Program-made: the position numbers and the translations under genes
In this document: piece after piece, positions 25,501-37,500 of the stretch
Layout: each line of letters opens with the position of its first letter
How positions within the stretch are numbered: the stretch's first letter is position 1
Origin: Tridacna crocea
Taxonomy: Eukaryota > Mollusca > Bivalvia > Cardiida > Cardiidae
Assembly: GCA_943736015.1 (NCBI GenBank)
Contig: OX031060.1
Coordinates: 9,251,501 to 9,315,500 of the forward strand
Reading direction: 5' to 3'
Length of the DNA: 64,000 nucleotides
The notes under the pieces: model-generated
The model's database searches: none
What the model saw: only the letters and a program-made list of their open reading frames with translations
What the model was told of the DNA's origin: nothing

Positions 25501-28500
25501 AACCTTAGACTTGTCCAAATTGACAGGGTTTGCAGACAACAAAATGAATATAAGAAAAAAACTTTTTTTTTTTTTGAACAGGTTGAAAACTGTGAAAAAA
25601 AAGCATAAATGTTGTATACTAGTGTTTTCTACATTTTCCACAATGTTTTCAAAATTCTTCTTTGTAAGGGTGTTTTAAACTCAGGATTGTTTTATTAAGG
25701 CATAAACTGCAATTTTTAAATGATATTTGACAACAAGAATAAATTTAATTTTAAAATAAAACTAGGTAAAAAGTTTTTTAAAAAAATGATAGCAACCTGT
25801 CAACTTTTGACAGTTTGAAAATTCATTTTTCTACCAGCAACTTACACTTGGATAGATCATGCATTAGCAGATTGTCATCTGAATAATAACCATACTTTCA
25901 AATGGTATGATTTAAATCCAAATGCATTTTACAAAACCCTTTGTTTACTTTTAGTTGCTACTTAGCCTTTAACCCAGTACCACACAGCAAAATTTTAGAC
26001 CTATAATGGGTTAAGAAGAAGTGTTTTGAAAACATTATGGAAGAAGAAGAAAATTCTTGTAACTAGAGTTTTCTCCTTTTCCCACATTGTTTTCTCTTAC
26101 TCTGCCAAGACGAGTTTCAATTTTTAATTCACTTCCTAATTTTCATCTGCAAAGGCTTTCAATTTTGAGGAGTCTGAAAGTTTTGAGGATTTGTAAAAGG
26201 TTGATAAGTGATCTCTGATGCCCAACCATATCCACAGCTAGAAAGATGGGTAAACCTACAAATTTGCTAATATTATGCTCAAGTCTTGATAACACTGGTA
26301 TTAATGTGCGAATGGTAATGTAAGAGTTGTTTCCCTTGATATAGGGCTATTCAAATACATCTCAATACAGTCTTTGGACAATGGACATCTTTGATACAGT
26401 TTCGTGTTCAGGCAGTTTTCTTTTATAGAACTTTTCAAGATAAATAACAGATCTTTATGCCTGGAGCACTCTGGTCACATGGTTGGATGAAAGGAAATAT
26501 TTTAATCTTGAATAAAAAGGAAAAAATAACATAAAAAATAGGGAAGATGGGAAAAAAATGAAAGAAAAAAGAGTGACACTGATTTTTTAGCTGATCTGAG
26601 CGCTAAGTGCTCAAGGGTGAGCTTTTTTGGTCAAAGTGCTAGTCTCGGGAAGAAAAAATTATTTTTCAACCAAGATACAGCAGTTTGGTAACTTTTGACC
26701 TACTTTTAACTCTTTACCACACAATCCCGACTTCTAACGACCCCCAAGGAAGTAGCCTTTTGAAAATATTGTGGGGAAAAGGAGAAAATGCTGGTAAGCA
26801 GCATTTTCTCCTTTTCCCACAGTGTTTTCTACCCTACCAAAGACAGAAATCATCATTTGGGTTACATTCAATTTGTTGTCTGCAAATGCTTTCAATTTGG
26901 ACTAGTCTAAAATTTTGTTGTTTGGTAAAGAGTTAAATTTTATTTTTCTACCAGAGACAAACATTGATAAGACCTGATGATGACAGAATGTCACTTTTAC
27001 ACTTATTTGCATACTTTAATATGATATGATTTTAAGATGTCTTACCAACTTACTTAACTCTTTACCGAATGACAAAATTTGGGACCAGACCAAATTGAAA
27101 GCACTTGCAGACGACAAAAAAAATCTGAATGAAAAATGGAAATAATGTTTTGGGAAGGGTAGAAAACATTGTGGGAAAAGGAGATGAAATAAAATTCAAT
27201 CTTTATTGGAAAAAAAAATTGAATATGCTATTTATTTCATGCTTTTAATCCTGTCTGGGAGGAACCTATCCGAAAGCAAGAAATAATGACTTCTAACTAC
27301 TTTCTTAGGAATACTGACAACACAGCAGAATGGTTCTTAGAAGTGTGGTTTAAGGAAAAATTTATTTCATAAAGTGCAATCTCTTTAAACCCTGATCGGT
27401 CATCATATTGATATATAAGACCCTTATATATGTTGAGAGTCATGTTGTTTTGATTGCTGTGAATTTCCCCAATGTTTCATGACTTCCAAAAACCAGAATC
27501 ACTTTCATATAAATATTTGTAAATGTTTATATTGTCATCAGGCGGACCCAGTTACCAGCTTAATGTAGGAAAAAACATTTTGACAAAATTAGTTTCTACA
27601 TTTCTCACATTTGAAGCAATTAGTTTGATTGTGAGTTTATATTGTTTGTAGTGATGTATGTTTTTCTCAGACAGATTAGATGTCACTACAGTACATCATT
27701 TTTTTGTACTTTTGAAATAGCTTGATAGTAGTTTTGGTTTAAAAATTCTTATTTAAACCATATTTTCATAAATAGGCCTTCTTGCCGCATTAGCTGCCCT
27801 TGCGTCAGGGAACTCGGGGAGTAATAATAACTCGGCTTCATCAAACAACACGAATGGAAGCAATACAGCGGCAGGTACAATGTATCGTACACCTTAATTT
27901 TTTTTTCTGTGCAGCCGCTATTTATATTGTCTGCTCTTACACAGTTTATTTCATTAAAGTATTTTTTGGCTAGCTACATCTGCCTTGGTTTTTTTATTTC
28001 TGTCTGCATGAGATTTTATTATGGATTACTTCCTTACAAAACTCTCTCTGTGTTACAAAAGTTGCTTGAACTTACTTTTTTCTTTTAACCCTTTACATAA
28101 CAAACCCATGTTTTAACAATCTTGGGAAGAGAGCTTTTTGAAAACGTGCAGGAAATTGAGAAAATGCTGTTCAACAGCATTTCTCCATTTCCCACATGTT
28201 TTCTTCCCTCCCAAAGTCAAATTTCAGGTTAGGAGTCACCTTTATTTTGTTGTCTGCAAAATCTGTCTAATTGGACAAGTCTAAAAATATTGTTGTTTGG
28301 TAAAGGGTTTCGGACTTATTTGTTTGCATGACATTATAACAAAACATTACTTAACTCTTTACCAAATGACAAAATTGTAGACTTGTCCAAATTGAAAGCA
28401 TTTGCAGACAACAGAATAAATGTGGCTCAGAAACTGAAATTTGTTTCCGGAAGGTTAGAAAACATAGTTGGAAAAGGAGGAAATGCTTGTTACCAGCATT

Positions 28501-31500
28501 TTTGCCTATTCCCACAACGTTTTCAAAAGGCTTCTGTTTCAGCGTCGTTAAAAGTCAGTATTGCGTGGTAAAGAGTTAAAGATTTTTTTTTGTGCAAAAA
28601 GAGTGGTTTTTTTTTAGTTTATGTTCTTCATATTTTCTTTGTCTACAATACAGACATACAATAGAATAATACATGTGATATTATGGGAGAAATAATGGAA
28701 GGAAAACAAAAAATATTTTCAAATAAAAATATGTCAAGGAAAGGAATATTTGTGAATAATATTTTACTCCCTTTTGACATTGTTTTCAAAACCCATATTA
28801 TACTATGGTGGCTTAACTCTTTACCACACAATGACAACTTTAGAAGACCCTGTGATAGAAGCCTTTTGAAAAAATTGTGGGAAAAGGAGAAAATGCCAGT
28901 AACCAGCATTTTCTCATTTTCCCACAATGTTTTCTACCCTTCCCAGATCAAATTTCGATTTTTCAGTCATATTTATTGTGGCGTCTGCAAGTGCTTTCAG
29001 TTTGGTCCACTCTATAAATTTGTCGTTTGGTATAGAGTTAAAAGAGGTTATGTTTTGCCTGTGATGAGATGACCAGCTATCTTAGTTACATATGGCTGTA
29101 AAAAGAAATCCCCTTTTTTTTCTTTCATGATATTTTTATAGGGAAAAGTCAAATATAAAAAGAGTGTTTTTTTTCTTCCCTATATCAATATTTTTTTTAG
29201 AGAAAAGTCAAATATAGAAAGAAATTATTCATTACCTTTTGAAGCAACTTTTGTAATTATATTTGCTTTCCATTTTTAGTTACAAATTAAAAAAAGTATA
29301 GCATATCATTCTGAGAATTACTCTTGTTCACATGTTTAGGAAGGCAGAGTGACAGAAAGATAGAGAAGTGCATTGCAAACTTTCAGATGTCCAGAAAAAA
29401 AGTTTAAATCAGTTACTTATTTTTCAGCAATTATGTATCTATTTGTCTATGATGAAATGAGCTGAAAATTGGAAAAGGAAATGGGAAGCAAATTATCTAT
29501 TTCTATTGTCTATACAATATTGAAGATGATGTTCATTTTATTGTTGTGTGCCACATAACTCTCTTCACCATTGTATCATGTGATTTATTAAAGCTTCTGT
29601 TTATATTATTCCTAGTGCATTAATAGCTGTTGTTTTCCTTTCCTTTTTTTATTGCATGATTTGTTATAGTATTCTTAATTGCATTTTGATTTTGAACTTC
29701 CACGTTTTCCTGTAGAATATTTTTAGACATTGTTCATTTGAGTATTTGATTTTGCATGATACCGGTATGTTGATTCATAACACGAAATAACTTGGTGGCA
29801 TAATGTTTCGAGACAGTTTGACTCACAATACCAAGCAGACCAATGTCAGATCTTGGGGATGAGAAGGAACATGGAAAAAGTGTTTCAACCGTATACTTAA
29901 CTAAAAAATTATGTTTGTATTTTAGAACTTCAACACAAAATTCTTAGATCTGGCTGAACTATCCTGAATACAAAAGAAAGAAGTAACGAAAATGCTAGGA
30001 ATATAATTATACTGCACCCTTTTATATTTTAATCCTTTGATTGCTTAGTAAATTAAATGCACAGTTCTAAGGTCAATTTGTAGCCTGTATTTGTAGCAAA
30101 ATAGTAGATAATGTAGATCTAAGATTGTACTGGAGCAACTAAGTCTTTGTATGAAAAATGTTTCATATTTGTATGCGGCAATCAAAATCCATTAAAATCC
30201 ATGAAAAAATACTATTTGAATATTTATTGAATTACAATTAGAATATTTGTAAACTTTTAGAAAGACGGTCCAGAAGATATACATACATATTTAATATTAT
30301 TCTTACTGAAACTTATGCAAAAATGGTGAAAGACATATAGTAAATACAAACATGAATACACCTTATTGTAATAAATGCATGTTTTTGAGTTTTTCTTCCT
30401 CTGTTGAGTGTTTGCATGCTACACTTTTATTCTGTTTGGCCCAAAGATGGTTTGTGTTTGTGTCATTAGATGTAACAGAATTTTCCCCTTTGTATTCTTA
30501 TTGATATGAGATCATTGTATTGCATGATTTCCTGACATGTTTGTTCTTCTTGACAACTTGTTCTGGACTGCAGAAACACTTGCGGAGAAAATTGAGTTTT
30601 TGACTAGAGATAAGTCAGTCAGCTTTTGTCATGGCCATGTGTGTCCATCAGACCATGCATCTGTCTGTCTTGTAAGTTTATTTCAAAGATCTTGGATACT
30701 GAATGTCCAATTTTGACTAAAAAACATAGAAAAAGGGACAGAAATTCACTGGAAATTGGCCAATGGCGAACATTTTTCAGATAGAATACTGTATGGGTCT
30801 AATTTGCTCATGCCTCGACAAAGTTATAGGCTAATGCAAAAATCCATCGCACAATTAAGAAGATTTCACTAGCGAACTCAAAACAACTCAACTTAAGATC
30901 ATGGTTGGTGCTCATAAATCTTTTTTTTTAAACTCAACTCAGCTGAACATGAAATTTCAAAATTACACAGAATTGGTTTGATACACAGCACATAGCAACT
31001 TCTTAAATGTGTCAAAGGGTATTATTAGTTAATTATGGTAAAAAACTAAGGCATTGCATCAAGTCTTAAAAATGTTATGATACATTTGATACCTAGAATA
31101 TGAGGCTCTTGGGTTTACTTCATTTACAAGTGGCATCAGCAGATGACACTTCTCACCTCAAAGGACAAGTATCTATTAAATTTAGATTTCTACCATGAAT
31201 GTAAAGTAAAAAGAGACAAAAGGGAGGGTGTTTGCATGTATGAAGATAGATGTATGGAATGAGAGATATAATTTGTGTTAATTATGTCAGTGTTTCTGAA
31301 GTCCTAGCAGACATTATTGCATGATGTGTTAGCACATGGTGTCATTTCATATTTTGTGCAGGGCACATAAATTTATGAGTTTTGTATTGGTTTTTGTTAT
31401 TTCCTTTTCATGGCAGTTTTCTGTTTGTATTGTTTTCTATTGGGGGACAGTTCTCCACTTATCTGTTATAATCTAATTAAGATGACAACTTGTTGATATT

Positions 31501-34500
31501 TAGATCAAGATGAGAGTGCTCAAAATTGCAGTCAAATTTAAATCTTTTTTGTCTGAAACATTTATTTCATCTAAAGATGATTGTATGGGTTATGAAGGCA
31601 GTTAATCTTAGACACAAATAAGCAAAATTAAGACTTTTTGCCCTTTTACCACACCATTCCTAGTTTTAGTGGACCTGAGACAAAGGACTTTTGAAACCAT
31701 AGTGAGGAAAAGAGAAAATACTGGTTACCAGCATTTACTACTTTTCCAACAGAGGTTTCTGTCCTTTGGAAAAGTTCCATAATTTATGTTATATTTATTT
31801 TATTATCTGCAAAAGCTTTCAGTTTGAACCAGTCTGAAATTTTCTTACCTGGTAAAGAGTTAAAACTTCAAGTAAATTTGGGCTAAAAAATCTCAAGAGA
31901 ACATGGATGATGCATTACATCTTTTTGGCTATTTATTTTTTTGTGTGTCTTTAAGAAATGAGGAGGTAGGAAATGTACAATAATGATCAAGCCTGTGCTT
32001 GAGAAGCCACAAAGCTGTATGGAAGCTTGTATCGTATTGAAGAATAAATGTGCAATGAATAATTTTTGTATTAAATGAAAACCGTTTAATAGTTGCAATG
32101 AATTGATATATTCTGGTATGCGTCATGCATTGTAGTTATCAGCACTTATTGCAAAGTAGAGTGCTTAGCCTGCAGTCTTTTGAATCTCTTTAACTTTATA
32201 AATTCTGGACTAGGATTGTTCTCTCTAGCTCTCATAACCAGAGATGATATTGTTTAAGGCCCTAGACTTTTCCCATTTCATACTACATCAGTCTTGTTGA
32301 TAATGAAAGAATTGATAGCTCAAATGATGAATTTTTCTTTTTTGAAAGTGGAGAAAAAATTTTTCTCATCTTAACATTTTCTCATCTTCTCACAATGTTT
32401 AGGAAAGCAAACTTCTCAGGATTTTAGAAAAGCAGGCTTTTTGGTAAAACTGACTAGTGAACTGTAAATTGTGTTCACTTAGTAAAATATCTGTGTCAAT
32501 TGGACAACTGTTTCTGATCTAGACTGTTGGATATTTTATGACATACTCTACTTTAAATGCAAAATTAAGATCTTCTTTCCAACTCTGAAAATGGTCTGTC
32601 ATTAACGCTTGACAACTAGAAATGACTAAAGTTGCCCATAGGGTGGGTATAGAACAAGATCAGATAGCACAATTATTTGATCTAAGATCTACCCTGTTAG
32701 CTTCCTTGATATATATTCTGGCCAAAGGAATCTTAAAATATTAGATTTGAGCTGTGTCCTGGAAAGGAGGTTTAACTCTTTACCAAATGACAAAATTACA
32801 GACTGGTCCAAATTGAAAGCATTTGCAGAATGACAAAATTAATATGACCGAAAATTTAAAATTTGGTTAGGAAGGGTAGAAATTGTTTGGGAAAAGGAGA
32901 AAATGCTGGTTAACAGCATTTTCTCCTTTCCCCAAGGAGTTTTCAAAGGCTTCCCTTCTATGGGTTGGGAATGTGTGGTAAAGAGTTAATGCATCATCAA
33001 GACGCATGATGACAAGCAAGGCATCCCATGTATGATATCCATTTTGTCTAACAAGCCGCTGAGTCATGAAATAGACTGGTCCCAGACATGCAGAAAATTA
33101 TCAGTGATAAGAAGTTTCATCCCAGGTTAGCCTGCCTGGACTGTGCAGGCTGACAGGAGTTAATACTTTTTGCAAATGTATATAGCTTCCTTTTCACAGA
33201 AACAGTTCATTTCATTAATTTATGTTATCTTATCAAAACTATAATTCATGTTATGGATTTCTGGATTTTTTACCATTTTGTGACCATAGATATGTTTCTA
33301 TAGGAATCAAGTAATTTTTTTAAAAACTTATAAAGATAAAGTTGAAAGTGTCCTTGCAATTACATAAAGCTTCTGAAATGTTAGGAAAAAACATTATGTT
33401 GAAAATAAGAAGGGAAAGAAAAATGCAACATTTTGTATATCTCAATACTTTATCAATTTCAGTTACAAGTTGAGATAATTATGGTGATAAAATGTAGATA
33501 GAACAATACTTTTTTTAGAAGTAAAGATTTGCTGTATTTTCTTTTTAGACAAAAATATGAAAGTCTTTCTCCAATTAATGAGATGTTTATAGACAGTTTC
33601 CAACTCTAATAACACTTTACCAAATAACACTTTACCAACAGAAATTTCAACATGTCAAAATTGAAAGTATTTGCAGGAAAAAAAATTAATAGGTCTTGAA
33701 AATTAGTTTTGGGAAGGAAAAGAAGAAGAAAATGATGATTACCAACCTTTTTTCTTATTCTCACAACATTTTCAGAAGGCTTCTTTCTCAAGGTTGTTAA
33801 AAGTCGGCAAAACCTTTCTTTCTCATTAAGAGTTGAGTTAGCTTTGTGGACCCAGTAGGCACAAAATGTCTTTTGGATTTGGAAGAGAAAACAATATGCT
33901 AATTAGAAAAAATTTGCAACCAGTGTTTTGTAAAGGATGATTATTGTAACAATCTCAGTTTTTACAATAATTTCAGCACTTTGATTTGGTATTAACTCTC
34001 TTTATAAAAAAAGTACTTTCAGTGCTTTGATTGAAAGAGAATTGATTCCAAATCAAAGTGCTGAAACTACCGTAAAAGTGGAGACTGTTAACAATAATCA
34101 AAGCACTGGAAAAATCAACGTGGTGAAACAACCGTAAAAAATGATACTGTTACATAATGTCATATGCCCTTTGTATTTTGCAGGTGATGCATCTAACAGT
34201 ATGCATATACAAAATTTACAAGGTTTGGCAGCACTGGCAAATGCCACTAGTAATCCAGGTAGGTCAAATTTGAATTTTTTTTTTAAATAGCTAACATGTC
34301 ATATTCTGATGCTAAGAGACATTTGAAGCAGTTCTACTTTATAACTCAGTGGGTTATGATGCAGGAACTGGCTTTTTTGTGGCATGACCCTATGAAAAGA
34401 AACACAAATACTTCGTCTAATTTTTGTAAATTCTATGGACAATAGTGTTGGAACATTGTTAGAACAAATCAAGATTGGAAGCATGTTTTGCACAAAGTTA

Positions 34501-37500
34501 GACAAACTTTCTGGTAAGTTTTATACCTAGTACACCATTCTACTTATGGGGAGCATTGGAGCTTCCTCAGTGGTTCAGGAGAAATCATTACTGTAGAATT
34601 ATGATTTGGATAACGACTCGTTCCGCATGTCAGTTTAGAAGAATAAATGGCGTAGTCTTAAATATGTGACTTTTGCAGTTAAAGATGTCTAGGTTGAGAT
34701 GATTTTTTCCCACAATGATTTTAAAAGCTTCTTTTCTCAGGGTTCTTTAAGTCGGGATTATGTGGCAAAGGGTTACATGATCTTAGTGGACTACATATGT
34801 TCACAAATCTATGATAGAGTGGAAAGATTCAGTCATGTAAAACAAGGTGTATTTTAGTTTCAGTCTTTGCACATCAAAGTCTTGCTGCCCCTTTTTAACA
34901 AGTTACTGAGGTTCAAAGTTAGAGAAAGTCACACAAAAACAGTATTGTAGCTGTAAAGTGACATTGTGCTACCGGTAACTCTGGTGGTTTTAAAATGTTA
35001 ATGCAAGGCCACCAGAATTGTATGGAGCCGTAACTTGGTTGCAATTTCTTCCATGCTGGGTCAAGTTAAGAAGATTTTTGACTGTTTAATTAGTAGAACA
35101 AGATTAAACTGTTGAAACCAAGGCACTTAACTCTTTACCAAACGACAAAATTTTGGAGGTCTCCAAACTGAAAGCATTTGCTGACTACATAATAAAGGTG
35201 ACTGAAAATTTGAAATTGCTTTGTGAAGGGTAGAAAACATTGTGAGAAAGGAGAAAATGATGGTTACGAGCATTTTCTTCTTTCTCCACAATGTATTCTA
35301 AAGGCTTCTTTCTTAGTTTTTCTCAGAGTCATCAAAATTAGGGATTGTGTGGTAATAGGTCAAAGTCTAACCTTGAAATTACTTTGTCCAATATATTGTA
35401 ACAAACCCATCCCAAGCTGCATATGATAACAGAAAATTACAGTAAATTCTTACATCATGACAACCCCAAGAATACAAGCACATCAAGAATCGAGAATACA
35501 AGCACATCGCCTCTAGGAATTATTACTTCAGAATAGAAATTTGCCTTCTTAAATTCAATGAACGGAAACCCCTGAAATACCAGCCCCCCCCCCCCCAACA
35601 TATTTTCCAATAGATTTCAAACCCATGCAATGACCACTCTCAATCAGTGTAAAATAAATTTGTTAAAATAATATGAGGTTATTTAATACACAATACTGAA
35701 TTCTATTGGATGAGTACACTGCGAACCAGTTTATATTTTGGACAGCCGAGTCCAAAATACAGGCTGGTTCTGCAGTTTACAAATCCATTTGAATGCAGTA
35801 TTGTACCAAAGCATGTTAAATGACCTCTTTATTTCACACTTCTGAATTGACTTTACAGTAACAACAAATAGAGGGCCATTTCAATTAAGATATGTAATAA
35901 AGAATAAATTAGAAAAATTAAAAAAGGATTATCAATTACATACATCTTCAATTATGGAAAAATAAAGAATGAAAGAATAATCAAAGAATAATAGAAATTG
36001 CTTTATTTAACAACAGACGTCGGTAGACTACTGCTGTGATAAAATATCGATATTCAGGACTTTAGCCTCATTTTGAAAAATCCATATTGGACTCGCGCCT
36101 CATTCTAATCCAATACGGATAAAGATATTCTGTACACATGTAGTAGTGTTGCAGCGATTTCATTGGACATTACAATGGAGGTGTGAAATAATATAAATTA
36201 CCAACCGCATGCGAAAACTTTCATTGTCATTTTTATTGCATGCATAGGCTTTCCAGGTTAAGAATCATATTACTGTAATCTTAATTTATTTCTTAACACT
36301 TTACCACACAATGCTGACTTTAACCAACCTTTGGAAAGAACATGTGAGAAAAGGAGAAAATGCTGGTCACCAACATTTTCTTATTGATTTCTACTCTATC
36401 AAGGCACAATTCGAGCCACTTTGAAATTGTCTTCTGCAAATTCTGACAAGGCAAACATTTTGTCTTCTGGTAAAGGGTTAAAGAGGCAAGTCTACACCAA
36501 GCAAGATTTTGTTTCCATGTCAGTTCATAGATATGTGAAACTGCATAATCAGACAGTAAGACTACATATGTTTATAAAGATAGACCATGTTCCATTGCTT
36601 TCTTTAATAGAGCCAAAATTCATGTGTCATATTAGAATCATTAATATTCTCAATCTCAATTACAAACTGATAGGTGTTTATTTCACAAAATTTCAGAGTA
36701 TAACTTTGAAAAACTGTCACTTTGACCCTTTGCCTTGCAATCCAGACTTTTAAGGATCCTGGGTTAGAGGCTATTCAAAAGCAATGTTGGGAAAAAAAAT
36801 GTAATTAGCATTTTCTCCTCTTCTCACAATGTTTTCGAAACCTTTCTTTCTCATGGTCATCAAAAGCCCCAGCATTGTGTGCTTAAGGGTTAAGTGCCAA
36901 ATAAGCAAAGCTGACATAGTCAAGAATAAAACCCACATATTTGCGATTTCATGGTTGTTTATAGTGTTTCAGCAACATTGAAGATCAAAGATAAAACTGC
37001 ATGTTTTTGTGCAGTCAGATCTTGATCTACATTCTTAAAAATTACTAAATGATTGTTATCTGAAGCATTTGTACAATATATGGGCTTCAGACTTTTTTTA
37101 AAGTCTCCCCCCATTTTTTCAAGAATTTTTAGCTCCACTGGCCGAAGGCCGGCAGAGCTTATCTCATGGCCCTGTGTCTGTCGTCGTCCATCCGTCTGTG
37201 CGTGTGTTAACTTTTATTTCAAACATCTTCTTAGAAACTACCCTTCTAATTTTGATGAAACTTCACAGAAATGATCCTGCCACAGTCCTCTTCAGAATTT
37301 CCTGAAAGAATTTGCTTCCATCAAAACATTTTTCTTTTTATGTCTTCAAGTTTGAAACCAATTAGCTAAGTATTGTAATGTTTTGCTTGTAGTGTTTTTA
37401 CTTATTAGCCAGTGGAGCGATACAGGGCCATCATGGCCTTCTTGTTTGTTCACTGTTATTATTTTTGAAGCTTCATTACTGTGATTATACCTATTAATGC

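Noticed and set aside
37126-37446. Canonical Helitron
   Set aside because: The 3' hairpin is present, but the end reads TCTTGTT and not CTRR, and there are inverted ends that classical Helitrons lack.
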